Assembly: GCA_022711405.1 (NCBI GenBank)
Contig: JAKLFC010000016.1
Span: 30,230 to 94,229 of the forward strand
Reading direction: 5' to 3'
DNA: 64,000 nucleotides
DNA from: Bacteroidota bacterium
Lineage (GTDB): Bacteria > Bacteroidota > Bacteroidia > Bacteroidales > JAGONC01
This document shows positions 41,732 through 51,921 of this stretch, piece by piece. A model generated the notes under the pieces. That model worked only from the letters and a program-made list of their open reading frames with translations. It made no database searches and was not told where the DNA came from. How positions within the stretch are numbered: position 1 is the stretch's first letter; each line of letters opens with the position of its first letter. A program made the translations under genes and the position numbers.

Positions 41732-44700
41732 ATGATAGAACGCATTATTAAATTTTCGATTAAAAATAAATTTATTGTAGGATTATTTGTTGTGGTATTG
41801 ATCTCGTGGGGTATATATTCCATAACAAGGTTGCCCATTGATGCGATCCCCGACATAACCAATAATCAAGTACAGGTCATTTCAATCGCCCCGTCATTGG
41901 CTGTGCAGGAGGTAGAGAGTTTCATTACGGCACCCATTGAAGTCGCTGTAGCCAATATTCCAGATATAATTGAGCTCCGATCGATTTCCCGTTTAGGATT
42001 GTCAGTTGTAACAGTGGTGTTTAAAGACGGTGTTGATGTTTATTAGGCAAGGCAACAATTGAGTGAGCGACTAAAGGAGGCTGAAGAGGTCATCCCTCAG
42101 GGGCTGGCTCAAATTTCACTCGCCCCGATTTCGACCGGATTGGGTGAAATATTTCAGTACCGGCTAGTGGTGAAAGAAGGGCATGAAGCGGAGTTCAACC
42201 CAATGGAATTGCGTACCATCCAGGATTGGATCGTAAGGCGTGAAATGCTTGGCACTCCTGGAGTGGCAGACATCAATAGCTATGGGGGATTCGTTAAACA
42301 ATACGAAATTGCCGTAAATCCTGAAAGGCTCAGAAGTATGAATCTGACCCTGACCGATATTTTCAAAGCACTTGAAAATAACAATGAGAACACAGGCAGT
42401 GCCTATATTGATAAAAATCCAACAGCATATTTTATCAGGGGTATCGGGCTGGTTAAATCCATTGAGGATATCGAAAAAATTGTCGTCAAAACAACTAATT
42501 CTGGAATTCCTTTACTGATACGGGATATAGCTACTGTACAGTTTGGCAGTGCTACCCGTTATGGTGCTTTTGTGGTTGATACAACGGAAGCGGTCGGAGG
42601 TGTTGTGATGATGCTAAAAGGTGCCAATGGCCATGAGGTCATTGATAATGTCGAAACACGAATCGAGGCAATACAGAAATCTTTACCTGATGAAGTCAGG
42701 ATAGAGCCTTTTCTCAACCGCTCTGATCTTGTGGGACGAGCGATTGGCACTGTTTCACGAAACCTGATAGAAGGCGCCTTGATTGTAATATTCGTATTGG
42801 TTTTATTGCTTGGGAATTTGCGTGCCGGGCTCATTGTGGCCTCTGTTATTCCTCTTTCCATGCTCTTTGCCATTTCAATGATGAACCTGTTTGGTGTATC
42901 AGGCAACCTAATGAGCCTCGGGGCAATCGACTTCGGGCTTATTGTAGATGGAGCTGTAATTATTGTGGAAAGTGTTGTACATAGGATTTCAAGGAGCAAA
43001 TATCATCTTTCGGGTATTGCTAACCTGACACAGGAACAGATGGATGAGAATGTACTTGATTCAGCAAAAAGGATGATGAGCTCAGCGACTTTCGGACAAA
43101 TAATCATTCTGATTGTATACCTTCCGATAATGGCTTTGATAGGCATCGAAGGCAAGATGTTCCGTCCGATGGCACAGGTTGTAACATTTGCGCTTGTTGG
43201 TGCTGCTATACTTTCGCTTACCTATGTTCCCATGGCTTCAGCATTATTTTTAAGTAAAAAGACAGGCCATAAACCAAATTTTTCTGACCGTTTGATGGAT
43301 TGGATCCATAAAATATTTAATCCGGCAATTACTTTTGCACTTAAACATAAACTCCTCGTTTCAGTTTCTGCAATAGCGTTGTTTATAATCAGTCTGATGA
43401 TGTTCAACCGTTTGGGAGGAGAGTTCATTCCTCAGCTTGAGGAAGGTGACCTGGCCTCAAGTGTCATTACCCTCCAGGGCGGATCCCTCTCCAATACGGT
43501 GAATCAGGTAATTAAGGCCAATAAAATCCTATTGGAGAATTTCCCTGAGGTGAAACATGCGGTCTGTAAAATAGGAGCAGGTGAGATCCCAACAGATCCA
43601 ACACCTATGGAAACCGGCGACTATATCATTACCCTGAAGGATAAAAGTGAATGGGTATCTGCTGAAACCCGTGAAGAGCTGGTCGAAAAGATGGAGGAAA
43701 AACTGATACCTCTTGCCGGCGTCAAATTTGAGTTCCAGCAACCCATTCAAATGCGGTTTAATGAATTGATGACTGGTTCTAAGCAGGATATAGCCATAAA
43801 AATATTTGGTGATGACCTCAATACCCTGGCAGAGAAAGCCGCTGAAGTCGAAAATATTATTCAGACAATTATTGGTGTTGAGGATATTAACGTTGAGAAA
43901 GTTACTGGATTGGCTCAGATGCAGGTTGAATATAACCGTGACAGGCTTGCACAGTATGGAATTTCGGTGAAAGATTTGAACAGCATTCTTCGGGCGGCAT
44001 TCGCAGGTAGTCAGGCTGGTGTTGTTTTTGATGAAGAAAAGCGATTTGGCCTTGTTGTTCGCCTTGATAAAGATTATCGGCAGAGCATTGATGATATAAA
44101 AAGCCTGACCGTAGCACTCTCTGATGGTCATCAAATTCCATATGAACAGGTAGCCGATATTTCGGTGAAATCTGGTCCTGCCCAGGTTTCAAGGGAGAAT
44201 ACAAAACGAAGGATCACCATCGGTTTTAATGTTCGTGGGCGGGATATTCAGGGCGTAATAAATGAGGTAAGGGATCAGATAGATCAAAGAATACCATTGC
44301 CTACAGGTTATTATGTATCATATGGAGGCCAGTTTAAGAATCTTGAAGCGGCACAAAAGAGGTTGTCAATTGCAGTTCCTGTCGCTCTGCTTCTGATCTT
44401 CGTATTACTCTATTTTACTTTCCATTCCTTGAAACAATCCCTTTTAATTTTTACAGCAGTTCCAATGTCGGCTATAGGAGGTGTTTTTGCTTTGTGGTCC
44501 AGAGGAATGAACTTCTCAATATCGGCAGGAGTAGGATTTATTGCCTTGTTTGGTGTGGCCGTTCTCAATGGGATTGTCCTGATTGCCGAGTTCAACCGTC
44601 TCGAAAAGGAAGGCATCACCGACATCAAAGCGAGAGTTCTAACAGGTCTTCACACAAGATTAAGACCTGTAATTATGACTGCAGCAGTGGCCTCACTGGG

Positions 44701-46123
44701 ATTTCTTCCAATGGCTATATCTACTTCAGCCGGAGCAGAAGTTCAAAGACCTCTGGCAACGGTAGTAATAGGCGGTCTCATCACTGCAACCCTTCTTACG
44801 CTGGTGATACTTCCGGTATTCTATATATTCTTTTCATCAACTAATTTCAGAATCAAGCCAATCAGGAAACCAGGTAAAAAATTGGCAACTATTCTTCTGT
44901 TAACTGGCATATTTTCAGTCTCTAATAACCTCATGGGACAAGAAGTAAGAACTATAACGTTGCATGATGCCATTCAGATGGCCATTGACAGTAACCTTTC
45001 AGTAAAATCGGCAGCTTATTCGGTTGAAGTACAAAAAGCATTGAAAGGAGCAGCCGTTGATCTTCCTAAAACAGCTCTCGATGCGGAATATGGTCAGTTC
45101 AATTCGTATAATAAAGACAATAGTTTTATTGTTTCCCAGTCATTTGAATTCCCTGCGGTTTATATCCACCGGTCTAAACTGGCCAATGCATATATCAAAA
45201 GTAGTGAGTGGCAATATAATGTTGCTCAGCTGGAGTTAGCTTCCCAGGTAAAACAGGTATACTGGTACAACGTTTACCTGGTAGCAAATCAAGAGTTACT
45301 TTCCTATCAGGACAGCCTTTACAGTGGCTTTTTACGAGCGGCTGAATTAAGGGCAAAGGCTGGTGAAACAAACCAGCTGGAAATGATTACTGCCCGCTCG
45401 CAAAGTCTTGAAATAAAAAATCAGTTGAACAAAGTATCTGCTGATATTGGCATATATAGCCGTAAATTGATGATAATGCTGAATAGTAATGATCCCCTGG
45501 TACCCGCAGAAAATGAATTACGCCGTATTGAACCTGCATTTCCGGTTGATAGTATTTCGCCTGAAAAGAATCCATCATGGGGTTATATTATGCAACAGGT
45601 TGAAGTATCACAAATAACGAAAAAGCTTGAACGGAGTAAGATGTTTCCTGATATAAGTCTGGGATATTTCAGCCAGACCATTATCGGTACTCAAGATATC
45701 GAAGGTGTGCGCCATGATTTTGGCACAGATGATCGTTTTACGGGTTTCCAGGCAGGAATCACAATTCCGTTGTGGTTTCCTCCCTTTACATCAAGAACAA
45801 AAGCTGCAAAAATCAATGAAGACATTGCCCGTACAGATGCGGAATATTTTACCAAATCACTCACTGGCAATTACCAGTCATTACTTGATGAGTATAAAAA
45901 ATACTCATCGAGTGTTAATTATTATGAAACACAGGCTTTACCCGAAGCTGAACTGATTATTGAGCAAGCCACACGGAGCTACCGGGCTGGAGCAATGGAT
46001 TACCTTGATTACGTACTGAGTATGGGGAGGGCATTTTCCATCAGACAGAACTATCTGGACGCATTGAATAGTTACAATCAAACTATTATTTCGATTGAAT
46101 ATATAACAGGTAAAATATTTTAA
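41732..46123 (+). pseudogene. czcA: CzcA/CusA-type heavy-metal RND pump fused to a CusC-like outer-membrane channel; one in-frame TAG
   Basis: One continuous frame of 1,464 codons encodes an RND pump (about 1-1,035, starting MIERIIKFSIKNKFIVGLFV, with LGAIDFGLIVDGAVIIVES and ISAGVGFIALFGVAVLNGIV). After it comes a second hydrophobic segment and a TolC/CusC-like domain (about 1,070-1,463, starting TITLHDAIQMAIDSNLSV). Such fusions are normal in Bacteroidota. The frame is broken once: TAG at 42,044-42,046 stands where family members have Trp (VYWARQQ), one base from TGG. Everything downstream is intact and not decayed, so this is either a very recent mutation or a sequencing error. The pump would export Cu+, Zn2+ or Co2+ across both membranes. 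Confidence 0.9.
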
Positions 46124-46135
46124 ATTCTGGATAAT

Positions 46136-47320
46136 ATGAAAAAATTAGGTTTTATTGCATTTATGCTTATTGGGGTACTTGTAGTTTTTATGAGTTCTTG
46201 CAGAAACGGAAGTAATTCCGTCGCAGAAATAATTGAAGTTGAATATATTCCCGAGGATATTGTTGAACTGCGTGATGATCAGATTAAACTGGCAGGTATT
46301 CAGATGGGTGCTATTGAAATCCGGTCACTTGGTAACAGTTTAAAAGTTAATGGAATTGTTACTGTTACACCTCAAAACATAGCGACGGTCTGCATGCCAT
46401 TAGGAGGTTTCATTAAAACCACGACACTTATGCCAGGGAATGCTGTAAGCAAGGGACAATCACTTGCAGTAATAGTAAATCAGGAATTTGTCGATATTCA
46501 ACTGGATTACCTGGAAGCAAAAAACAAGCTATCCTATGCTAAAGCAGAATATGAACGGCATACTGATCTTTTTAAGGACGACGTTTACTCAGAAAAGAAC
46601 GTACAACAGGTTACCGTTGAATATAAGAATCTTATTGCAATGGTGAAGTCATTGGAACAGAAGCTTTTGCTTATCGGGATCAATCCGGATTTACTCCGGG
46701 AGGACAACATAAACAGTGAAATTACACTGGTTTCCCCTATTAAAGGATTTATAAAATCAATTAATATCAATATTGGAAAATATGTTTCACCTACCGATGT
46801 ATTGTTCGAAATCATCAATAGCGATATACTATTTCTTGAATTGACGCTTTTTGAAAAAGATGCTGAAAAGGTTACACTTGGCCAAAAGATAAGGTTTTTC
46901 GTCAACAATGGCAGTAAGGAGTATGAGGCTGTAATCACTCAAACTGGAAAATCAGTCAGCAGTGATAAAACATTTACCGTATATGCTTCTGTAACAGGCC
47001 AATGTAATAATGTTCTGCCTGGTATGTATGTAAATGCCTATATTGAAGAATCTGGCAATATGGTTACATCACTCCCATCCGAAGCCATAGTCAGCTTTGA
47101 TGATAGGGATTACATTTTTACCTTCGAAAAAGACAAACTTGAAGATGGTAAACCATTCACCGAATACCGGATGGTTGAGGTTAAAAAAGGTATTTCGGGA
47201 TCAGGATTTACCGAAGTAGAACTTCCCGAGGGATTTAATATAAGTACAGTAAAAGTCGTCATCAAGGGTGCATATAATCTTCTCTCCGCAAAAAAGAATG
47301 CTGGTGAGATGGCATGCTAA
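46136..47320 (+). CDS. czcB: Efflux RND periplasmic adaptor (CusB/CzcB-like), lipoprotein
   Basis: This 394-residue membrane-fusion protein has a lipoprotein signal (VFMSSC, Cys22). Its layout is the adaptor one: beta-barrel and lipoyl halves (GGFIKTTTLMPGNAVSKGQS and VSPIKGFIKSININIGKYVS) flank a helical hairpin (LDYLEAKNKLSYAKAEYERH). The adaptor links the RND pump to the outer-membrane channel. Its gene follows czcA by 12 bp on the same strand. No N-terminal metal-binding Met/His motif is obvious. Its intact state suggests the locus was functional until recently. Confidence 0.9.
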   Translation: MKKLGFIAFMLIGVLVVFMSSCRNGSNSVAEIIEVEYIPEDIVELRDDQIKLAGIQMGAIEIRSLGNSLKVNGIVTVTPQNIATVCMPLGGFIKTTTLMPGNAVSKGQSLAVIVNQEFVDIQLDYLEAKNKLSYAKAEYERHTDLFKDDVYSEKNVQQVTVEYKNLIAMVKSLEQKLLLIGINPDLLREDNINSEITLVSPIKGFIKSININIGKYVSPTDVLFEIINSDILFLELTLFEKDAEKVTLGQKIRFFVNNGSKEYEAVITQTGKSVSSDKTFTVYASVTGQCNNVLPGMYVNAYIEESGNMVTSLPSEAIVSFDDRDYIFTFEKDKLEDGKPFTEYRMVEVKKGISGSGFTEVELPEGFNISTVKVVIKGAYNLLSAKKNAGEMAC

Positions 47321-47440
47321 TTCGTTGATCCCCAGTGGTCATAAACAATTCAGGGGTGTTACAAGTTACAACTCTAATAGATTTCTTTTCGATATTCTGA
47401 TCCTCGTTCATAACATTAATTATAAATTATTTCAATTCTC

Positions 47441-50400
47441 TCACCCCACCTCCACCACCTCATACCTCACCTCCCCAAACTCAAACCCGTCCCCGGCTTT
47501 CTTATCCATCGTGGCCAGGGCCAAAGCCGAGACGGGAAGGATCTGACGGTAATTGCCCGTCAGATATCCTTTCTGTGCAGTAGGGGTGATATGATACCGG
47601 AATACCGTCCCATCCGCACGACGGATGATAACTTTACAATTCTGATCGACTTTCCTCGGCTCCTGATTGAACAAATGCGGCTCCTCAAACAACTTCGGCT
47701 GCCGAAACACTCCCTTCTTCTCCGCCGCCATGGATAAAGTATTCCCCTGCGGATTTATTTTTGCTCTTTGCTCTTTGCTCTTTGCTTTTTGAATTTTTAT
47801 CTCTCCTTTCTCCTCTCTCCTTTCTCCTCTCATTTGATAGTCTTCCCAAACCTGCCTCATCCTCCGTCCATGCTCTTCCTCATCAAAATCCGTGATCTTA
47901 TCAAAAGCCTTCAAAACCAGCCGCCGGGTGCGGTACTCCCCGTAATGACGGATCTCTTTTTCCTTGAGCACCCGGAACGTTTCGCCCGGGAAATCCGGAC
48001 CGTACACATCCTGCGGATCGAGGATATACCGGAGTTCATCCCGTGTTAAACCATATAGTTTGGCGTAATACGCATCCAGCTCGGCTTTTAACTGTGCCCG
48101 GCGGTCTTCATCCCATTTGAAGGGTGGCAGGGGAATCCCCTCCGGTTCAATCTCTGCCCAATCGGGAGGCGACCAGGGATGGCCACCGGTGGCCTGTTTG
48201 TTGTCTTCCCACTGAGCTTTAATTTCTTTCTTTAAATCCTCATCTGATTCCTTCCATAATTCATCGGCAAACAGTTTTATGTCCCACGCAGTATAAACGA
48301 GTTCCATAAATCTTGTACTGACAAAATGAATATCCTTTGAACTTAAAATGTCAGGGGAAAGCACTGGGAATTGGAGAATGTATCCAAAGGTCATATTAGT
48401 GCCTCCAACTTTCTGTCTGACAAAATAATCAAATGGCAGAGTTGAAAAATTGGATATCATACAGACTTGATTTGATGGGACTGATTCAGAAAAAATAAGC
48501 GGCATTGAATGACCAACCGCCGAACCAGGGATTAATGAAAAAATGGAGGTTCTTTCATTAGTTGTATTAGTAATATTTCGGAAACCAGTAAACCAAGATA
48601 TCTTATCTGTCACTTGTAGAACCTCCTCTAATGATACCCAATACCATGGTTGGATAATATGAGTTGGATCCTGATATTGTTGAAGTGTCGGTGTGGGAGT
48701 TTGTGTGCTCGTCCTTGAATCCACCCCCTTATATGTCCCAAACCGGTGATCATAATGCCAGATCATCTTGGATTCATATAGCGGCAGCCAAATCTCTCTT
48801 CCTTTAACAAAGCGGTTTCCTCTCAATTCAAATCCCATGGACCTTAATTCCGGCTCGGTTTTGAAGAGATGAGAATCATTGGACATATGAAACATGGCCA
48901 TGAATTTCACCCCCCATGGATTCCATCCTCTCTCCTCATTTATTAGTACAGGAACTTTATTGTAAATCCTGGCGGTAAGTTCTGCATCCACCGAGGTTCG
49001 GAAAATCGGACATGTCCTGGTATTTGGATTGATCTGAATGAAATCTTCCCGGGTGAGACCGAACACCCTGAGTTCGTCATTCAAATCAAGCACATCATGC
49101 AAGAAGAAACCAAATTGCGCTTTCTGGCCCTTGGAGAGGGAAGTTCCTGATATAGTGATCAGACAGAATTTGTATCGGCTGTCAACATCTGGAAATATCT
49201 TTTTCCGGTTCTCAAAATCATAAAGTGATACTAATTGATTTCCCTCAATTATGGATGAAAAGTAATATTTATTGGTATCATCGGTTGCAATCCCCGTTGG
49301 TACAACAAATCCCGCCCTGCCACTGGAATTGATAAGCGATTTATTTAACTCGGAGAAAATGGAATATGTGTTGACATCACCTCTGCCCGCTAAAGGAAAA
49401 CGATATGATTCACGGATGAACTGCGAGGAAGCTTCGGAATAATGCAGTTCCGCTTTATACTCCCGAGACAATTCGGGATTCTTCTGCTCAAGCTGTCTGA
49501 TCAACCGTTCCCTGGCTGCTTTATTGGGTGCATTGGCAATTTCCGGATCCCTGGTTTCAAAGAATTCTTTTTCCTGCAACTTGATCCGCTCCCAGGGTGG
49601 ATTACCCAGCATGACATCAAATCCTCCCTTTTCAAATACGTCCGGAAACTCCAGCGGCCAGTGAAAAAAGCGGTTTTCTGTTCCATACGCATTGGCCCGT
49701 CCTTCCAATCGGGCATCCACCGAACCGGAAGCCTGAAGGAAGCGGGCTAAAAATTCACTCGTTACAAATTCTTTCTCCGCCCTGCCAGCCGTGTATTGCT
49801 GAAAGAAGGCATAGGTGAGCAAATTACAGGCAGTCCAGTCTTTCCACCATTGATTCCCGGTACGGATCTTTTCGTAGAGTCTTTTCTTCTGCTCGTAACT
49901 TTCCAGTGTGTTGTCAGGTATCTCATCCAGTTTCCGCACTTCGCTGGCTAATGCTCCGCTGTCATCCTCAAGTGCTCCCTGCATGCCAAACAGGTTTGTC
50001 TGCCCCATCCGGATAAACTCGTTGTTGGACCGCTTCAGCAGGCTGCATAACGCCCGGTCATCATCCGTCAGGGGACTGAACGCTCCTTCGGGGATTCCCT
50101 GGCTGAGCCGTTCCAGCTTGTCCACTCCTACGATAGAATCCCCGCATTTGATCCGGTGCTCCAGGAAACTCAGCGAATGACCGGCATTGTGTCCCTCCAG
50201 CCATAGCGAAACACGGCAAAGCTCAACAGCTGCCGGATTTTTATCCACACCATAGATGCAATGGTTCAGCACATCATTTAACGACCTACGGTAAACAGCT
50301 TCTTCTGGAATTTCCGCGTCAGCCCTTATTTTGGCCAGTTCCATGGCCAAAGTCCGGGCCGCTGCCAGTAGGAAATGCCCTGATCCGGCGGCTGGATCGC

Positions 50401-51919
50401 ATACTTTGATATCGAGCAGCGCCTTTATCTTTTCTTCTTTATTGGTATTTGCACTGATGCGCTCCCTGATCACCGGAACCAATGCCGACTTAATTAGCTT
50501 GTGCACCAGGTCCGAACGGGTATAATACGATCCGGTCAGTTTCCGTTCCGAGCTTTCCGTAAAACCAAACAGCACCTCATCAGTGACTGTACTGAAATAA
50601 GGATGCAGCTCAAGCAAGGCTTCATACACCGAACCCAGCTCTTCCACATCCAGGTCCCCGTAATTCACCCTGATCCTGCTTCCACTTTCTTCAATGAACG
50701 ACAATTTCTCTATGATCTGCAGGGTGGAATCATTATCCAGATGAAATTCACCCATATCTAGGTCATTGAAGATGAGGCCCCGGTCGCTGAAAAGATCGCC
50801 TCCCAGTGGTTGTATCCCCAGCTTTTCCCCGTATCCCCTGGGCTCGAAGAGCCGGAAGGTGGAAATCAGGGACATCCACAGGTTCACTTTCCGTACATCT
50901 ATGAAAATCTTTTTAAGCGCCAGTTCCCTCAGGTGATCGATGCTATAATGGGCAGTATATATCTTTCTGAAGGCTTCCAATTCTTTCCGTTTCGAGAGAT
51001 CGTCCGGTTTGGTGAAGATCAGGTTACGCTCTTCGGTTACTGTCAAAAAGATAAGCCGGTAAATAACCGTGAGGAGCGTATGGTAGAAATCGTTGGATTT
51101 TACCCGGCCAGTCCTGATCTTTTCAATGAACTGTACATTGGCGGGATTTTGTAAAAATCCTCTGGCCATGATCTCCATGGCTTCTTTCACGCGCTGTCGG
51201 AGTTTTCCCCTGATCCGTGCACCGGATTCAATCGCTTCCTGATGGTAAAATTCAATGACCGATTTTTCCACTTCACCTTGACTCCTGGGCATGCGTGAAC
51301 TGTGGAGAAGACGGTAAAGGATCGCGAAATCTGTGTACAGATCTTCATCCATGATCTTCTCCAGATCGAACTCCACGTACGCAAGGTTTGCCAGCCGGCT
51401 GCTGTCGCGAAGCAGGCGGAGATGCCGGCCATTGGATACCAACCCATACAGATATTCTGTGTTGTTCAGGTATTCCTGCATCAGCGCATGGGGCGAAAGC
51501 CGGGGTACGCCTGAAGAACTGATTTTATCCAGTTTGTCGTTAACACCCACGATATGCACCGGAAATTCTTCCCTGTCATTCTCATGGTGACTGACAAAGA
51601 ATGTTTTGCTATTTACCAGCCTGGCTTGGTGATAGGGTTCCAGATCATAGCCCAGCTCCAGCAGAAAGGGTGTCATCCATATTTTCCGTGTGATCGTGGT
51701 TCCTGGATCCGATTCATCCAGCTTTTCCCGCTTCCCTTTGAATATCATCCAGAGCGCTTTAGCTTCTGCCCAGGCAGTTCCGATTTCATCACGGATACGG
51801 GTGTTTCGGTCAAATCCAAAATCAGCCGGAGTCTGGAAAGGGATCTCTTCATCCCGGATCTTCTCAAGGATCTCACCCGAGATAATATTGCCCTGTATTC
51901 TTATTCCCGGAAAGTGCAT
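47441..51919 (-). CDS. Eco57I/PglX-like N6-adenine DNA methyltransferase (DISARM DrmMI-like)
   Basis: This 1,492-residue protein has S-adenosylmethionine motif I VCDPAAGSGHFLL (about residue 510) and catalytic motif IV GNPPWERI (about residue 773), so it methylates adenine N6. A long N-terminal region and a C-terminal target-recognition region surround the catalytic core; no endonuclease motif is obvious. Its size and partner genes resemble PglX/DrmMI. It is the third gene of a leftward operon: the SNF2 gene ends two bases before its start. Near the C-terminus (about residues 1,364-1,386) the coding DNA contains 14-bp and 7-bp tandem repeats that encode a Lys/Glu/Arg-rich stretch and could shift frame. 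Likely role: marking host DNA in a defence system. Confidence 0.85.
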   Translation of the reverse strand: MHFPGIRIQGNIISGEILEKIRDEEIPFQTPADFGFDRNTRIRDEIGTAWAEAKALWMIFKGKREKLDESDPGTTITRKIWMTPFLLELGYDLEPYHQARLVNSKTFFVSHHENDREEFPVHIVGVNDKLDKISSSGVPRLSPHALMQEYLNNTEYLYGLVSNGRHLRLLRDSSRLANLAYVEFDLEKIMDEDLYTDFAILYRLLHSSRMPRSQGEVEKSVIEFYHQEAIESGARIRGKLRQRVKEAMEIMARGFLQNPANVQFIEKIRTGRVKSNDFYHTLLTVIYRLIFLTVTEERNLIFTKPDDLSKRKELEAFRKIYTAHYSIDHLRELALKKIFIDVRKVNLWMSLISTFRLFEPRGYGEKLGIQPLGGDLFSDRGLIFNDLDMGEFHLDNDSTLQIIEKLSFIEESGSRIRVNYGDLDVEELGSVYEALLELHPYFSTVTDEVLFGFTESSERKLTGSYYTRSDLVHKLIKSALVPVIRERISANTNKEEKIKALLDIKVCDPAAGSGHFLLAAARTLAMELAKIRADAEIPEEAVYRRSLNDVLNHCIYGVDKNPAAVELCRVSLWLEGHNAGHSLSFLEHRIKCGDSIVGVDKLERLSQGIPEGAFSPLTDDDRALCSLLKRSNNEFIRMGQTNLFGMQGALEDDSGALASEVRKLDEIPDNTLESYEQKKRLYEKIRTGNQWWKDWTACNLLTYAFFQQYTAGRAEKEFVTSEFLARFLQASGSVDARLEGRANAYGTENRFFHWPLEFPDVFEKGGFDVMLGNPPWERIKLQEKEFFETRDPEIANAPNKAARERLIRQLEQKNPELSREYKAELHYSEASSQFIRESYRFPLAGRGDVNTYSIFSELNKSLINSSGRAGFVVPTGIATDDTNKYYFSSIIEGNQLVSLYDFENRKKIFPDVDSRYKFCLITISGTSLSKGQKAQFGFFLHDVLDLNDELRVFGLTREDFIQINPNTRTCPIFRTSVDAELTARIYNKVPVLINEERGWNPWGVKFMAMFHMSNDSHLFKTEPELRSMGFELRGNRFVKGREIWLPLYESKMIWHYDHRFGTYKGVDSRTSTQTPTPTLQQYQDPTHIIQPWYWVSLEEVLQVTDKISWFTGFRNITNTTNERTSIFSLIPGSAVGHSMPLIFSESVPSNQVCMISNFSTLPFDYFVRQKVGGTNMTFGYILQFPVLSPDILSSKDIHFVSTRFMELVYTAWDIKLFADELWKESDEDLKKEIKAQWEDNKQATGGHPWSPPDWAEIEPEGIPLPPFKWDEDRRAQLKAELDAYYAKLYGLTRDELRYILDPQDVYGPDFPGETFRVLKEKEIRHYGEYRTRRLVLKAFDKITDFDEEEHGRRMRQVWEDYQMRGERREEKGEIKIQKAKSKEQRAKINPQGNTLSMAAEKKGVFRQPKLFEEPHLFNQEPRKVDQNCKVIIRRADGTVFRYHITPTAQKGYLTGNYRQILPVSALALATMDKKAGDGFEFGEVRYEVVEVG
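47761..47828. repeat. Tandem 7-bp and 14-bp repeats inside the methylase gene
   Basis: On the plus strand TTGCTCT is repeated three times exactly (47,761-47,781) plus one variant (TTGCTTT). CTCTCCTTTCTCCT is present twice in tandem (47,801-47,828). Neither unit length is a multiple of three, so gain or loss of one unit would shift the reading frame and replace the last roughly 110 residues. Confidence 0.85.
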
Positions 51920-51921
51920 GG

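Noticed and set aside
42044..42046. Programmed recoding (selenocysteine or pyrrolysine) at the czcA stop
   Set aside because: The codon is TAG, the family residue is Trp, and no recoding machinery or structured element is seen; point mutation or sequencing error is simpler.
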